The position numbers and the translations under genes were made by a program. From assembly GCF_002727065.1 (NCBI RefSeq), contig NZ_PDVP01000001.1:62001-126000 (forward strand): a stretch of DNA of 64,000 bases, read 5' to 3'. Positions 26,510-36,034 of this stretch are shown piece after piece; the first letter of the stretch is position 1; the number at the start of each line of letters is the position of its first letter. The stretch is from Zhengella mangrovi (GTDB lineage: Bacteria; Pseudomonadota; Alphaproteobacteria; Rhizobiales; Rhizobiaceae). The notes below the pieces were generated by a model. That model ran no database searches, was not told the DNA's origin, and worked only from the letters and a program-made list of their open reading frames with translations.

Positions 26510-29263
26510 TCAGAATTCTTCCGCATCCGGACCGCGGGGCACGAGGATCTCGCGCTTGCCGGCATGGTTGGCCGGCCCCACGATGCCCTCGTCCTCCATC
26601 TTCTCGATGATCGAGGCCGCCCGGTTATACCCGATTCCAAGCCGCCGCTGGATATAGGAGGTCGAGGCCTTGCCGTCGCGCAGCACCACGGCCACCGCCT
26701 GGTCGTAGGGGTCGTCGGAATTGGCCATCCCGCCGCCACCGCCGGCCGGCCCGCCGCTGTCCCCGGCGGCGTCCTCCTCGTCTTCCTCGGTGATTGAATC
26801 GAGGTATTCCGGCACACCCTGCAGCTTCAGGTGCGACACCACGTGTTCGACTTCCTCGTCGGAAACGAACGGGCCGTGGACGCGCTGGATGCGCCCGCCA
26901 CCGGCCATGTAGAGCATGTCGCCCATGCCGAGCAGCTGTTCGGCGCCCTGCTCCCCAAGGATCGTGCGGCTGTCGATCTTCGAGGTCACCTGGAAGGAGA
27001 TACGCGTCGGGAAGTTGGCCTTGATCGTACCCGTGATGACGTCCACCGACGGGCGCTGCGTGGCCATCACCACGTGAATGCCGGCCGCGCGTGCCATCTG
27101 CGCCAGCCGCTGCACTGCGCCCTCGATCTCCTTGCCGGCCACCATCATCAGGTCGGCCATCTCGTCGATGATGACCACGATATAGGGCATGGCCTCGAGG
27201 TCCAGGTCCTCGGTCTCGTAGATCGCTTCGCCGGTCTCGCGGTCGAACCCGGTCTGGACCGTGCGCGTGATGCTCTCGCCCTTGCGCTCCGCCTGCGCAA
27301 TGCGCTGGTTGAAACCATCGATGTTGCGGACGCCAACCTTGGACATCTTGCGGTAACGGTCCTCCATCTCCCGCACGGTCCACTTGAGCGCGACCACCGC
27401 CTTCTTCGGGTCCGTCACGACCGGCGTCAGCAGGTGCGGAATGCCGTCGTAGATCGACAGTTCCAGCATCTTCGGGTCGATCATGATCAGCCGGCACTGT
27501 TCCGGCGTCATGCGGTAGAGCAGCGACAGGATCATGGTGTTGATGGCGACCGACTTGCCCGAACCGGTCGTGCCCGCCACCAGCAGGTGCGGCATCTTGG
27601 CGAGGTCCGCGATCACCGCTTCGCCGTTGATCGTCTTTCCCAGCGTCAGCGCCAGCTTGGCCTTCGAGCCCTCGAAGTCGCGGCTGGCCAGCAGTTCGCG
27701 CAGGTAGACGGTCTCGCGTTTCGAATTCGGCAGTTCGATGCCGATGGCGTTGCGGCCCGGCACCACCGCCACGCGCGCCGCGATCGCGCTCATCGACCGT
27801 GCGATGTCGTCGGCAAGACCGATGACGCGCGACGACTTGATGCCCGGCGCCGGTTCCAGTTCATAGAGCGTGACGACCGGACCCGGGCGGACCTGGATGA
27901 TCTCGCCCTTGACGCCGAAATCGTCCAGCACGCCTTCCAGCAGGCGCGCATTCTGTTCCAGCGCCTCGTCTGAAAGCGTGGGATCGCGCCCCGTCGTCTT
28001 CTTCTCCGACAGGAAATGCAGCGATGGCAGTTCGAAGCTGCCGTCATCGGTGATCAGCGAGCCCTGCGCCTCGCGCATCACCCGCGCGCCCGGCTGCGGC
28101 GCGGAGGCCGGTTGGGCAACCCGCGCGGAGGCCGGCTCGATCGGCTCCATCAGCCGGTTGTCCGGCGAGGTGCTGCGGCTGCGCGGTGCCGGTTCGGCCA
28201 CGGCCGGCTCGATCCGCTGGCCGGATGGCGCTGCCGGTCGGGATGGCGCCGCCACGCGCGCTTCGGCCTGCACCACGCGCGACGCCGAGGGACGCATCTC
28301 GGGCTCGGGCGAGGACGGTTCGTCCCAGGGCATGTCGTCTTCGACCTCGGGCTCGACCACCGGCGCCGCGATGCGGCTGTCGCGCGGCGTCAGCGCGTCG
28401 AAGGCCGGTTCCACGCGCCGGCTGGCCGCCGGCGCTTCGCGCACGGTCGCCGCGGCCGGCTCCAGGATACCCTCGTCATCCTCGTCTTCCAGGTCGGGAA
28501 GGACGAGCTTGCGGCGGCCGCCGGACGATGCCGGCACCGACGTCGTGCGGCGCGTCAGCCGGCGCACGTGCGCCTGCGCCGAAAGCCACCAGTGGGTGAT
28601 CAGGCCCAGCGCCTGGAAACCGTTGTCGTCCTCGTCGAAATCCCCGTCCTCTTCGTCGGCCTCGACCGGGATCGCCCTCGCCTCACCACCGCGCCCCTTG
28701 AGGCCGGAGGCATCCCAGAAGAACCAGGCGGCAGCCGGCAACAGCAGGGCACCGGTCAGGAAAGCCATGATGCCGGTCGGGTATCCGCCCGAGAGGACGC
28801 CCGGGATCTTCAGCAGCAGGTCGCCCGACACCCCGCCGAGACCAAGCGGCAGCGGCCAGGTGACCGGCGCATCGATCAGCGCGATGAAGCCGGCGGCTGC
28901 AACCGTGAAACCGGCCCAGGCGCCGCCACGGCGCCAGCGGTGCAACGGCACGCGCGCCTGCAGCATGAAGAGGCCCCAGAGCACGGCCGGCACCAGCGCG
29001 GCCACGCTGGCCAGACCGAAGAACTGCATGGCGAGGTCCGAGAAGACCGCGCCGGGATACCCCATCGCGTTGGTCACGACATTGCCGGTCGCGTGGCTCC
29101 AGGACGGATCGGCCACGTTCCAGCTTGCCAGCGACGTGACGGCAAAAAGGCAGAACGCAAGCAGGGCGATCCCGCCCAGGCGCTGCACCTGGCGGCGTGC
29201 AAACCCCCGAATGCCCTGGTGCGCCATGCCTGTCGTCATGGTTCCCGAACCGCCTGATCGCAT
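26510..29263 (-). CDS. ftsK: DNA translocase FtsK
   Basis: A 917-aa divisome protein that pumps chromosomal DNA towards dif at the septum. It has an N-terminal membrane domain with four helices (to about residue 190), a Pro/Ala/Glu-rich linker (to about 430), the motor with Walker A GTTGSGKS (about 560) and Walker [12 protein letters not shown], and a C-terminal gamma winged helix ([18 protein letters not shown]) that reads KOPS. ATG 29263 has AAGGG 9 nt upstream; ATG 29239 is possible. A CtrA-type box lies 125 nt upstream. Confidence 0.95.
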   Translation of the reverse strand: MRSGGSGTMTTGMAHQGIRGFARRQVQRLGGIALLAFCLFAVTSLASWNVADPSWSHATGNVVTNAMGYPGAVFSDLAMQFFGLASVAALVPAVLWGLFMLQARVPLHRWRRGGAWAGFTVAAAGFIALIDAPVTWPLPLGLGGVSGDLLLKIPGVLSGGYPTGIMAFLTGALLLPAAAWFFWDASGLKGRGGEARAIPVEADEEDGDFDEDDNGFQALGLITHWWLSAQAHVRRLTRRTTSVPASSGGRRKLVLPDLEDEDDEGILEPAAATVREAPAASRRVEPAFDALTPRDSRIAAPVVEPEVEDDMPWDEPSSPEPEMRPSASRVVQAEARVAAPSRPAAPSGQRIEPAVAEPAPRSRSTSPDNRLMEPIEPASARVAQPASAPQPGARVMREAQGSLITDDGSFELPSLHFLSEKKTTGRDPTLSDEALEQNARLLEGVLDDFGVKGEIIQVRPGPVVTLYELEPAPGIKSSRVIGLADDIARSMSAIAARVAVVPGRNAIGIELPNSKRETVYLRELLASRDFEGSKAKLALTLGKTINGEAVIADLAKMPHLLVAGTTGSGKSVAINTMILSLLYRMTPEQCRLIMIDPKMLELSIYDGIPHLLTPVVTDPKKAVVALKWTVREMEDRYRKMSKVGVRNIDGFNQRIAQAERKGESITRTVQTGFDRETGEAIYETEDLDLEAMPYIVVIIDEMADLMMVAGKEIEGAVQRLAQMARAAGIHVVMATQRPSVDVITGTIKANFPTRISFQVTSKIDSRTILGEQGAEQLLGMGDMLYMAGGGRIQRVHGPFVSDEEVEHVVSHLKLQGVPEYLDSITEEDEEDAAGDSGGPAGGGGGMANSDDPYDQAVAVVLRDGKASTSYIQRRLGIGYNRAASIIEKMEDEGIVGPANHAGKREILVPRGPDAEEF

Positions 29264-29387
29264 CTGTCCGTTTCCCTTGTATCCGTCTGCGGCGCAACCG
29301 CCGCCCGTCGTTCCGTATGCCCGGCCGGACCCGCCGCCCAAGGCAAGGCAGTCCACCGGATTCGGTTCCGAAGCTAGCGATCGATGG

Positions 29388-29402
29388 TTAAGGCTGCATT
29401 AA
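29388..29402. promoter_or_regulatory. CtrA-type box upstream of ftsK
   Basis: TTAA-GGCTGCA-TTAA matches the full TTAA-N7-TTAA consensus of the cell-cycle regulator CtrA, within the dyad GGTTAA...TTAACC. It is 125 nt upstream of the ftsK start. Confidence 0.6.
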
Positions 29403-29435
29403 CCATGGCCGGGCGCTTGGACGGGCCGCGAAAAG

Positions 29436-29461
29436 AAAAACCCGCCGGGGGAGACCGGCGG
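29436..29461 (-). terminator. Rho-independent terminator after the third amt gene
   Basis: On the minus strand CCGCCGG pairs with CCGGCGG around TCTCCC, followed by GTTTTT (29440-29436). It lies 31 nt past the stop of the amt gene at 29493. Confidence 0.75.
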
Positions 29462-29492
29462 ATTCCAGGATGCGTGAAAGCGGCAGTAACGC

Positions 29493-30722
29493 TTACATGC
29501 CGCGGATCTCGTGCTCGGGGTTGGCGCCGATCTTGTGGATCGACAGGTCGGCACCGCGCAGTTCTTCCGTTTCCGAAAGACGCAGGCCGAGCGTGGCCTT
29601 GAGCAAGCCATAGACGATGAAGCCCGCGGCGGCGGCGTAGGCCGCACCGGCCAGCGAGCCTGTCAGCTGGCTCATGAAGGAGACGCCGCCAAGCCCGCCC
29701 AACGCCTGCAGGCCGAAGATGCCGGCCGCGATTCCGCCCCAAAGGCCGCACAGTCCGTGCAGCGGCCAGACGCCGAGGACATCGTCGATCCTCAGCTTCT
29801 CCTGGCAGAAGGCGAAGCCCTTGACGAAGATGACGCCAGCGGCGGCACCCACGACGAGCGCACCGATCGGGTGAAAGATATCGGACCCCGCACAAACGGC
29901 CACCAGCCCGGCCAGCGCACCGTTATGGACGAAGCCCGGGTCGTTGCGTCCGGCGATCAGCGCCGCGACGATGCCGCCGACCATGGCCATCAGCGAGTTC
30001 ATGGCCACCAGTCCCGTGGCGGAACCGATCGACTGGGCACTCATCACGTTGAAGCCGAACCAGCCCGTGCACAGGAGCCAGGAGCCAAGCGCCAGCCACG
30101 GGATGGACGACGGCGGAATGCCGATCGACTTGCCGGAATTGGTGTAACGGCCGAGGCGGGCACCCAGCAGCGTCACCGCGCCGAGCGCGATCCAGCCGCC
30201 GACGGCATGAACGACGATCGACCCGGCGAAGTCGTGGAATGGCGCGCCGAACATGGCTTCGAGTCCGGCCTGGATGCCGAAGTTGCCGTTCCAGACGATG
30301 CCCTCGTAGAAGGGATAGACCAGCCCGACCAGCGCAGCGGTGGCGAAGCATTGCGGCAGGAACCGCATTCGCTCGGCGATCCCGCCCGAGATGATCGCCG
30401 GGATTGCCGCGGCGAAGGTCGTCAGGAAGAAGAACTTCACCAGCGTGAAGCCCTGCGGCAGGAAGATCTCTCCGCCATTGGCGCCCGACAGGTCGGCCGC
30501 GCTGACGAAGAAGGTCACGCCGTAGGCGACGGCAAAGCCGACGAAGAAATAGGCGATGGTGGAAATGGCGAAGTCCACGAGGATCTTCACCAGCGCATTC
30601 ACCTGGTTCTTGTGGCGGACCGTTCCGACTTCGAGGAAGGCGAAGCCGCCATGCATGGCGAACACGAGAATGGCGCCGAGGAGGACGAAGAAGACGTCCC
30701 CGCCGATCTGGTCGTTCTGCAT
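29493..30722 (-). CDS. Ammonium transporter (Amt), third paralogue
   Basis: A 409-aa Amt/Rh-family channel with about 11 membrane helices and no cleavable signal peptide. The twin pore histidines are in SIVVHAVGGW and VWPLHGLCG; PFYEGIVWNG and GFNVMSAQS are also seen. It diverges clearly from both other Amt proteins here. The cytoplasmic C-tail (ETEELRGADLSIHKIGANPEHE) is short and lacks the usual conserved Gly-rich regulatory loop. It has its own sigma-54-like promoter 50 nt upstream and a terminator. Confidence 0.92.
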   Translation of the reverse strand: MQNDQIGGDVFFVLLGAILVFAMHGGFAFLEVGTVRHKNQVNALVKILVDFAISTIAYFFVGFAVAYGVTFFVSAADLSGANGGEIFLPQGFTLVKFFFLTTFAAAIPAIISGGIAERMRFLPQCFATAALVGLVYPFYEGIVWNGNFGIQAGLEAMFGAPFHDFAGSIVVHAVGGWIALGAVTLLGARLGRYTNSGKSIGIPPSSIPWLALGSWLLCTGWFGFNVMSAQSIGSATGLVAMNSLMAMVGGIVAALIAGRNDPGFVHNGALAGLVAVCAGSDIFHPIGALVVGAAAGVIFVKGFAFCQEKLRIDDVLGVWPLHGLCGLWGGIAAGIFGLQALGGLGGVSFMSQLTGSLAGAAYAAAAGFIVYGLLKATLGLRLSETEELRGADLSIHKIGANPEHEIRGM

Positions 30723-30771
30723 CTTGTTTTCCCGTCATTTCCGTTTGTTTTCGGATTTTGGGACGAGGAAG

Positions 30772-30787
30772 TTCAAGATGCATGCCA
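30772..30787 (-). promoter_or_regulatory. Sigma-54-like promoter of the third amt gene
   Basis: Minus strand TGGCAT-GCATC-TTGAA: the -24 TGGCA and -12 TTG elements have the correct 5-nt spacing, with TTGAA in place of TTGCA. It sits 50 nt before the ATG, as in the neighbouring amt gene. Weaker than the other two. Confidence 0.5.
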
Positions 30788-30846
30788 ATTGGGCAGATGC
30801 CGGGATGCGCTGCATTCCGGGACCGCCAGAGCCGAAAATGCATAAT

Positions 30847-30878
30847 TCTTGGGCAAGGCTGGAAGCACTTGCCCAAGA
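30847..30878. repeat. Perfect 11-bp inverted repeat between two amt genes
   Basis: TCTTGGGCAAG (30847-30857) and CTTGCCCAAGA (30868-30878) around a 10-nt centre. It lies downstream of the amt gene ending at 30926 and upstream of the sigma-54-like promoter of the next. There is no U run, so an operator or a processing hairpin is as likely as a terminator. Confidence 0.6.
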
Positions 30879-30925
30879 TTGAGGCTGATGGAAGGGCGGC
30901 GGCCAACGGGCCGCCGGCCGGATTG

Positions 30926-32254
30926 TCAGGCGTGGTAAGCCGCCTCGCCGTGCGAGGTGAGGTCGAGACCCTGGCGCTCCTCGTCCGACTCGACGCGAAG
31001 GCCGACGATCACGTCGACGATCTTGTAGAGGATGAAGGACAGGACACCGCACCACACGATGGTGATCGCGACGGCCTCGATCTGGACCAGCGTCTGGCCG
31101 GCGATCGAGTAGTCTGCGGCACCCGTGCCGCCCAGGCCCGGGGCGGTGAAGATGCCGGTGCCGACGGCGCCGATGATGCCGCCGATGCCGTGCACGCCGA
31201 ACACGTCCAGGCTGTCGTCATAGCCGAACTTGTTCTTCACCACGGCCACGAAGAAGTAGCAGCCGGCCGCGGCGATGGCGCCGAGCACGATGGCCCCGAC
31301 CGGACCGACCGTTCCGGCAGCCGGTGTGACGGCCACCAGGCCCGCCACCATGCCCGAGGCGGCGCCCAGCATGGAAGCCTTGCCGCGAAGCACGGCTTCA
31401 AGGGCCGACCAGGCGAGGATCGCACCCGCCGTGGCGGTGAAGGTGTTCATCATCGCCAGCGCGGCGCCGCCATTGGCTTCCAGGTTGGAGCCGGCGTTGA
31501 AGCCGAACCAGCCGACCCACAGGATCGAGGCGCCGACCATGGTCAGCGTCATCGAGTGCGGCGCCATCATGTCCTTGCCGAGACCGATGCGCTTGCCGAT
31601 CAGCAGCGAACCGACCAGGGCGGCGATACCGGCGTTGATGTGGACGACCGTGCCGCCGGCGAAGTCGAGCGCACCCATGTTGAAGATCAGGCCGGCGCTG
31701 TCCCAGACCATGTGGGCGATCGGGAAGTAGACGAAGGTGACCCACAGCAGCGTGAACAGCAGCACGGCCGAGAAGCGGATGCGCTCGGCGAAGGCGCCAA
31801 CGATCAGCGCCGGCGTGATCGCCGCGAAGGTCATCTGGAAGGCGATGAAGACATATTCGGGAATGACCACGCCGTCGGTGAAGGTGGCCGCGGTCGAGTC
31901 AGGCGTCACGCCCGACAGGAACAGTTTGCCGAGACCGCCCCAGAACGGGCTCGTTCCGCCGCCGAAGGCGAAGGAATAGCCGTAGACGACCCAGACGACC
32001 ATCACCAGCGCGGTGATGAGCGTGCATTGCATCAGCACGGACAGCATGTTCTTGGCGCGCACCAGGCCGCCGTAGAAAAGGGCGAGGCCGGGCAGGATCA
32101 TGAACAGGACAAGAAGGGTCGAGACCATCATCCAGGCGGTATCGCCCTTGTCCATCACCGGTGCGGCGGCATCCTGTGCTGCAGCCGGCAGCAGGCTGCC
32201 GGCCAGGAGAAGGGCGGAAGCAGGGACCGCCCGAAGAAATCGCATACGCATCAT
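30926..32254 (-). CDS. amtB: Ammonium transporter AmtB (canonical type)
   Basis: A 442-aa ammonia channel with a signal peptide (about 1-26, PAAAQDAAAP), as in E. coli AmtB, and about 11 helices. It has FYGGLVRAKNMLS, the first pore His in DFAGGTVVHINAG and the second in FGVHGIGG, and the C-terminal GLDLTSHGEAAYHA tail that binds PII. It is the most canonical of the three Amt proteins, although it is not the one next to glnK. A sigma-54-like promoter lies 53 nt upstream. Confidence 0.95.
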   Translation of the reverse strand: MMRMRFLRAVPASALLLAGSLLPAAAQDAAAPVMDKGDTAWMMVSTLLVLFMILPGLALFYGGLVRAKNMLSVLMQCTLITALVMVVWVVYGYSFAFGGGTSPFWGGLGKLFLSGVTPDSTAATFTDGVVIPEYVFIAFQMTFAAITPALIVGAFAERIRFSAVLLFTLLWVTFVYFPIAHMVWDSAGLIFNMGALDFAGGTVVHINAGIAALVGSLLIGKRIGLGKDMMAPHSMTLTMVGASILWVGWFGFNAGSNLEANGGAALAMMNTFTATAGAILAWSALEAVLRGKASMLGAASGMVAGLVAVTPAAGTVGPVGAIVLGAIAAAGCYFFVAVVKNKFGYDDSLDVFGVHGIGGIIGAVGTGIFTAPGLGGTGAADYSIAGQTLVQIEAVAITIVWCGVLSFILYKIVDVIVGLRVESDEERQGLDLTSHGEAAYHA

Positions 32255-32306
32255 GTCAACTCCGAGAAGGATTGTCGAAACCGGGTAACCGGATCGCCGA
32301 GTCCTT

Positions 32307-32322
32307 CACAAGTTTCGTGCCA
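32307..32322 (-). promoter_or_regulatory. Sigma-54-like promoter of amtB
   Basis: Minus strand TGGCAC-GAAAC-TTGTG, with a T before TGG: a good -24/-12 match (consensus TGGCAC-N5-TTGCW) with one deviation in the -12 box. It is 53 nt before the amtB start. Further upstream, TGTGCA (32383) and TGCACA (32407, 32437) may be NtrC half-sites. Confidence 0.68.
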
Positions 32323-32452
32323 ATTGCCAAAAGCCCGGTAACATGCGGTAAAGATTATGTATTTTCTTTCATCAGCGACTCGTGTGCAATCGCTACCCAG
32401 CCAAGATGCACAATTTTTGATCATATCATGCCATTTTGCACAAGGAATAGAC

Positions 32453-32480
32453 AAAAAAGAGCCCGGCGGGTGCCGGGCTC
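32453..32480 (-). terminator. Rho-independent terminator after the glnK-linked amt gene
   Basis: On the minus strand GAGCCCGGCA...GCCGGGCTC folds into a 9-bp stem and is followed by TTTTTT (32458-32453). It lies 46 nt past the stop at 32527. Confidence 0.82.
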
Positions 32481-32486
32481 AAGGTA

Positions 32487-32509
32487 GCGATGCCGCTCAC
32501 CGGCATCGC
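32487..32509. repeat. Perfect 9-bp hairpin upstream of the terminator
   Basis: GCGATGCCG and CGGCATCGC around CTCAC, in the 3' UTR of the glnK-amt transcript, 17 nt past the stop codon. With the terminator it gives two hairpins in tandem, which could protect the mRNA 3' end. Confidence 0.6.
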
Positions 32510-32526
32510 GACGGGATCTCTCCGGC

Positions 32527-33855
32527 TCAGAAGCGGGTGCCTGCTGCCGTGAACTCCGGGTAGGCCTCGACGCCGACTTCGGCCTTGTCGAGACCCATGA
32601 CCTCGTCCTCTTCGGATACGCGGATGCCCATGACCGCCTTGAGGATCAGCCACAGCACCGCACTGGTGATGACGGTGAACACGCCATAGGCCACGATACC
32701 GACGATCTGCACACCCCAGGAGGCGCTGCTGTTCGACAGCGGCACGATGAACGTGCCCCAGATGCCGGCAAGCAGGTGGACCGGGATGGCGCCGACGACG
32801 TCGTCGATCTTCAGCTTGTCGATGGCAGGCACCGCGAAGACCACGATGATGCCGCCGATGGCGCCGATGATGATGGCCAGGAACGGGGACGGGTTGAGCG
32901 GCTCGGCGGTGATCGACACGAGGCCGGCCAGCGCGCCGTTCAGCACCATGGTCACGTCGACCTTGCCGTAGATCAGCGGCATCAGGATCATGACCGCGAC
33001 CACGCCGCCGGCGGCAGCCAGGTTGGTGTTGGCGAAGATGCGCGACACGTCGGACACGTCGTTGATCGTACCCATGGCCAGCTGCGAGGCGCCGTTGAAG
33101 CCGAACCAGCCGAGCCACAGGATGAACGTGCCGAGCGTTGCGAGCGGGATCGACGAACCCGGCATCGGCTGCACCTTGCCGTCGACATACTTGCCCTTGC
33201 GGGCACCAAGGATCAGCGCACCGGTCAGGGCGCACCAGCCGCCGACCGAGTGGACCAGCGTCGAGCCGGCGAAATCCTGGAAGCCCATGGCGTCAAGCCA
33301 GCCGGTACCCCATTTCCACGAACCGGCGATCGGGTAGATGAAGCCGGTCAGCACGACCGTGAAGATCATGAAGGGAAGCAGCTTGATGCGCTCGGCCAGC
33401 GTGCCGGAGACGATCGAGGCGGCGGTGGCGACGAACACCATCTGGAAGAACCAGTCGGACGCCGTCGAGTAGCCGGTGGCCAGCGCGTTGCCGCCGACCG
33501 GGTCGAAGGAATAGGGGCCGAAGGAGCCGAAATAGCCGCCGTTGACGCCCGTGTACATCAGGTTGTAGCCGATAACCCAGTACATGATGCCGGCCACCGA
33601 GTAGAGGCCGATGTTTTTCAGGCACTGCATGGACACGTTCTTGGAGCGGACGAGCCCGGCCTCGAGCATGGCGAAGCCGGCTGCCATCCACATGACCAGG
33701 AAGCCGCCCACCAGGAACAGCAGCGTGTTGAAGATATAGGCCGTCTCCGGCGAAACCGGCGCCGGTGCGGCGGCGTCCTGCGCCAGGGCCACGCCCGCCA
33801 TGCCGGCGGTGGCAGCACCCGTGAGGGCCGCAGTGGATAGGGTTTTGATATTCAT
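32527..33855 (-). CDS. Ammonium transporter (Amt) linked to glnK
   Basis: A 442-aa Amt-family channel with a signal peptide (about 1-26, VALAQDAAAP). It has FAMLEAGLVRSKNVSMQCLKN, the pore His residues in GSTLVHSVGGW and GAIPVHLLAG, and the tail EEDEVMGLDKAEVGVEAYPEF that fits PII binding. It belongs to a different Amt branch from the amtB at 30926. ATG 33855 has AGGAG 8 nt upstream; a TTG just before it is not needed. It is 18 nt after glnK and surely co-transcribed. Confidence 0.94.
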   Translation of the reverse strand: MNIKTLSTAALTGAATAGMAGVALAQDAAAPAPVSPETAYIFNTLLFLVGGFLVMWMAAGFAMLEAGLVRSKNVSMQCLKNIGLYSVAGIMYWVIGYNLMYTGVNGGYFGSFGPYSFDPVGGNALATGYSTASDWFFQMVFVATAASIVSGTLAERIKLLPFMIFTVVLTGFIYPIAGSWKWGTGWLDAMGFQDFAGSTLVHSVGGWCALTGALILGARKGKYVDGKVQPMPGSSIPLATLGTFILWLGWFGFNGASQLAMGTINDVSDVSRIFANTNLAAAGGVVAVMILMPLIYGKVDVTMVLNGALAGLVSITAEPLNPSPFLAIIIGAIGGIIVVFAVPAIDKLKIDDVVGAIPVHLLAGIWGTFIVPLSNSSASWGVQIVGIVAYGVFTVITSAVLWLILKAVMGIRVSEEDEVMGLDKAEVGVEAYPEFTAAGTRF

Positions 33856-33873
33856 CAAGACGTCTCCTGTCCC

Positions 33874-34218
<345 letters not shown>

Positions 34219-34293
34219 TCACCCTCGCTTGATTGCGGTTGCCCGCGTTTCGGACATCGCGGACATGCGCATGCCAGCGACTGCCCTTCCTGA

Positions 34294-34309
34294 TACAAGC
34301 GGCGTGCCA
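34294..34309 (-). promoter_or_regulatory. Sigma-54-like promoter of glnK-amt
   Basis: Minus strand TGGCAC-GCCGC-TTGTA, preceded by T: a perfect -24 element, correct spacing and a -12 box with one change (TTGTA for TTGCA). It lies 82 nt before glnK. The AT-rich stretch 34310-34428 behind it would be the place for NtrC sites; none matches the full consensus. Confidence 0.68.
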
Positions 34310-34428
34310 AGTTCCGAAAAAGATAGATAAGTAATTGGAATATATCACAAAATAATTTCATTGTGCAGCGCATTCAATATCTTCGCGCATGCAAAATGCT
34401 TAAATGTTATGCAATTTCTTGAGAATGA

Positions 34429-35304
34429 CTATTTATTGGGCTTCGAGCGGGGCCGGATCAACCCTTCCTGCGCCATCGAGGCGATCAGCGTGCCGTCACG
34501 GCCGTAGAGAAAACCGCGCGTGAATCCGAGTGCCCCCTGGGTGGACGGGCTGTCCTGGGTATAGAGCATCCAGTCGTCGAGCCGAGCCGGCCGATGGAAC
34601 CACATCGAGTGATCCAGGCTGGCAACCTGCAGGTCGCGGTCGAACACGGCGCGGCCGTGGACGAAGAGCGAGGTGTCGAGCAGCGTCATGTCCGACAGGT
34701 AGGCCAGCACGGCGGCCTGAAGTGCCGGCTCGTCCGGCACCGGTCCCGTCGTCCGCACCCACGTGTTCTGCCGCGGTGGCAGCTTGTCGCGGCTCGTGTA
34801 ATGCGCCACCTCCACCGGCTTCATCTCGATGGGCCGCGGCCGTTCGAAATAGTTCCGGATCGCCTGGGGAAGCTTGTCGATGAAGTTCTCGATCAGCTGC
34901 TTTTCCGACAGCAGGTCCTCCGGCGCGGGCACGTCGGTCGGAATGGCGAACTGGTGCTCCAGGCCGTCTTCGAAAACGTGGAACGATGCGATCAGGGTGA
35001 AGATCGCACGGCCGTGCTGGATCGCGTTGACCCGCCGCGTCAGGAACGACGATCCATCGCGAATGCGGTCCACCTGGTAGATGATCGGGACGGATGGATC
35101 GCCCGGCAGCATGAAATAGCAATGCAGGGAATGGACATGGAACCGGTCATCTACCGTGCGCTGCGCGGCGACCAGCGACTGGCCGATGACCTGCCCGCCG
35201 AAAACCCGCTGCCAGCCGGACTGCGGGCTGCGCCCGCGAAACAGGTTGTGCTCCAGATATTCGAGATCGAGAATCTCGAACAGCATGTCCATCGCGCTGA
35301 CCAT
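34429..35304 (-). CDS. tesB: Acyl-CoA thioesterase II
   Basis: A 291-aa double hot-dog protein that hydrolyses medium- and long-chain acyl-CoA. It has LEYLEHNLFRGRSPQSGWQRVFGGQVIGQ, SLHCYFMLPGDPSVPIIYQVDRIRDG and, in the second hot-dog, DHSMWFHRPARLDDWMLY with the catalytic-type Asp, all standard for TesB. The second Met (codon 5) could also start. It is downstream of the glnK region only by position; it is on the same strand but separated by an AT-rich promoter region. Confidence 0.94.
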   Translation of the reverse strand: MVSAMDMLFEILDLEYLEHNLFRGRSPQSGWQRVFGGQVIGQSLVAAQRTVDDRFHVHSLHCYFMLPGDPSVPIIYQVDRIRDGSSFLTRRVNAIQHGRAIFTLIASFHVFEDGLEHQFAIPTDVPAPEDLLSEKQLIENFIDKLPQAIRNYFERPRPIEMKPVEVAHYTSRDKLPPRQNTWVRTTGPVPDEPALQAAVLAYLSDMTLLDTSLFVHGRAVFDRDLQVASLDHSMWFHRPARLDDWMLYTQDSPSTQGALGFTRGFLYGRDGTLIASMAQEGLIRPRSKPNK

Positions 35305-35402
35305 CGGTGTTCCGTCCCGGATATTTCGGATCGGATCGTTCGACCAGTTGGAGGGCGCCCCGTCAAGCCCGTTCGGCCAGGCAGACCCTGTCCGGACCCG
35401 GC

Positions 35403-35966
35403 CTATGCCTTGGCCAGGGCCGCCTCGATGGCCAGTGTGATGCGATTGTCCTGCGGCCGGATCCGGCTGGCAAAGCCGGCAACGGGCCGGCCATCACGCC
35501 CGACCAGCACCTTGTGGAAGTTCCAGCCCGGCACGCCGTCATCGCCGAGCGCCTGTTCGAACGCCTTGTAGAGCGGATCGGCCTTCGCCCCGCGGACAAT
35601 CGTTCGCGCCGCCATCGGAAAGCTCACCTGGTAGGTCTGGGTGCAGAATTCCTTGATCTGCTGCGAATTGCCCGGTTCCTGCTGCCCGAAATCGTTGGAG
35701 GGAACCCCGATGAGCACGAGACCCCGCGCGGAATACCGCCGCCACAGCGCCTCCAGGCCCTCGTATTGCGGCGTGTACGCGCATTTCGAGGCGGTATTGA
35801 CCACCAGCAGCACCTTGCCGGAAAACCGGTCCAGCGCCAAGGGATTGCCGTCGAGCCCGTCGAGCGTGAACCGGTAGACCCCGCGGGCAGCGTCGGAACC
35901 GCTGGCGAGCGTGGGCGACGCCGCGGCCAGGGCGGCAAGCGACAGGAAAGCGCGGCGATGCATCAT
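35403..35966 (-). CDS. Glutathione peroxidase family protein, exported
   Basis: A 187-aa thioredoxin-fold peroxidase. The active-site Cys62 is in NTASKCAYTPQYEGLE; PSNDFGQQEPG holds the Gln, and WNFHKVLVGRDG holds the Trp-Asn of the catalytic tetrad. The N-terminus MMHRRAFLSLAALAAASPTLA looks like a twin-arginine-style or Sec signal, so it probably reduces peroxides in the periplasm, with thioredoxin-type reductants more likely than glutathione. Either of two adjacent Met codons may be the start. Confidence 0.9.
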   Translation of the reverse strand: MMHRRAFLSLAALAAASPTLASGSDAARGVYRFTLDGLDGNPLALDRFSGKVLLVVNTASKCAYTPQYEGLEALWRRYSARGLVLIGVPSNDFGQQEPGNSQQIKEFCTQTYQVSFPMAARTIVRGAKADPLYKAFEQALGDDGVPGWNFHKVLVGRDGRPVAGFASRIRPQDNRITLAIEAALAKA

Positions 35967-36034
35967 GGCAATTTCTCCTTCGATGCTCTATCTACGGGCT
36001 GGAAAACAGATGGATGACTGGCTGGTAAGGTTTC

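Noticed and set aside
27870-29402. A 510-codon plus-strand frame across ftsK
   Set aside because: Antisense to FtsK's linker and membrane domain; Ser/Arg/Pro-rich low-complexity product, no ribosome-binding site.
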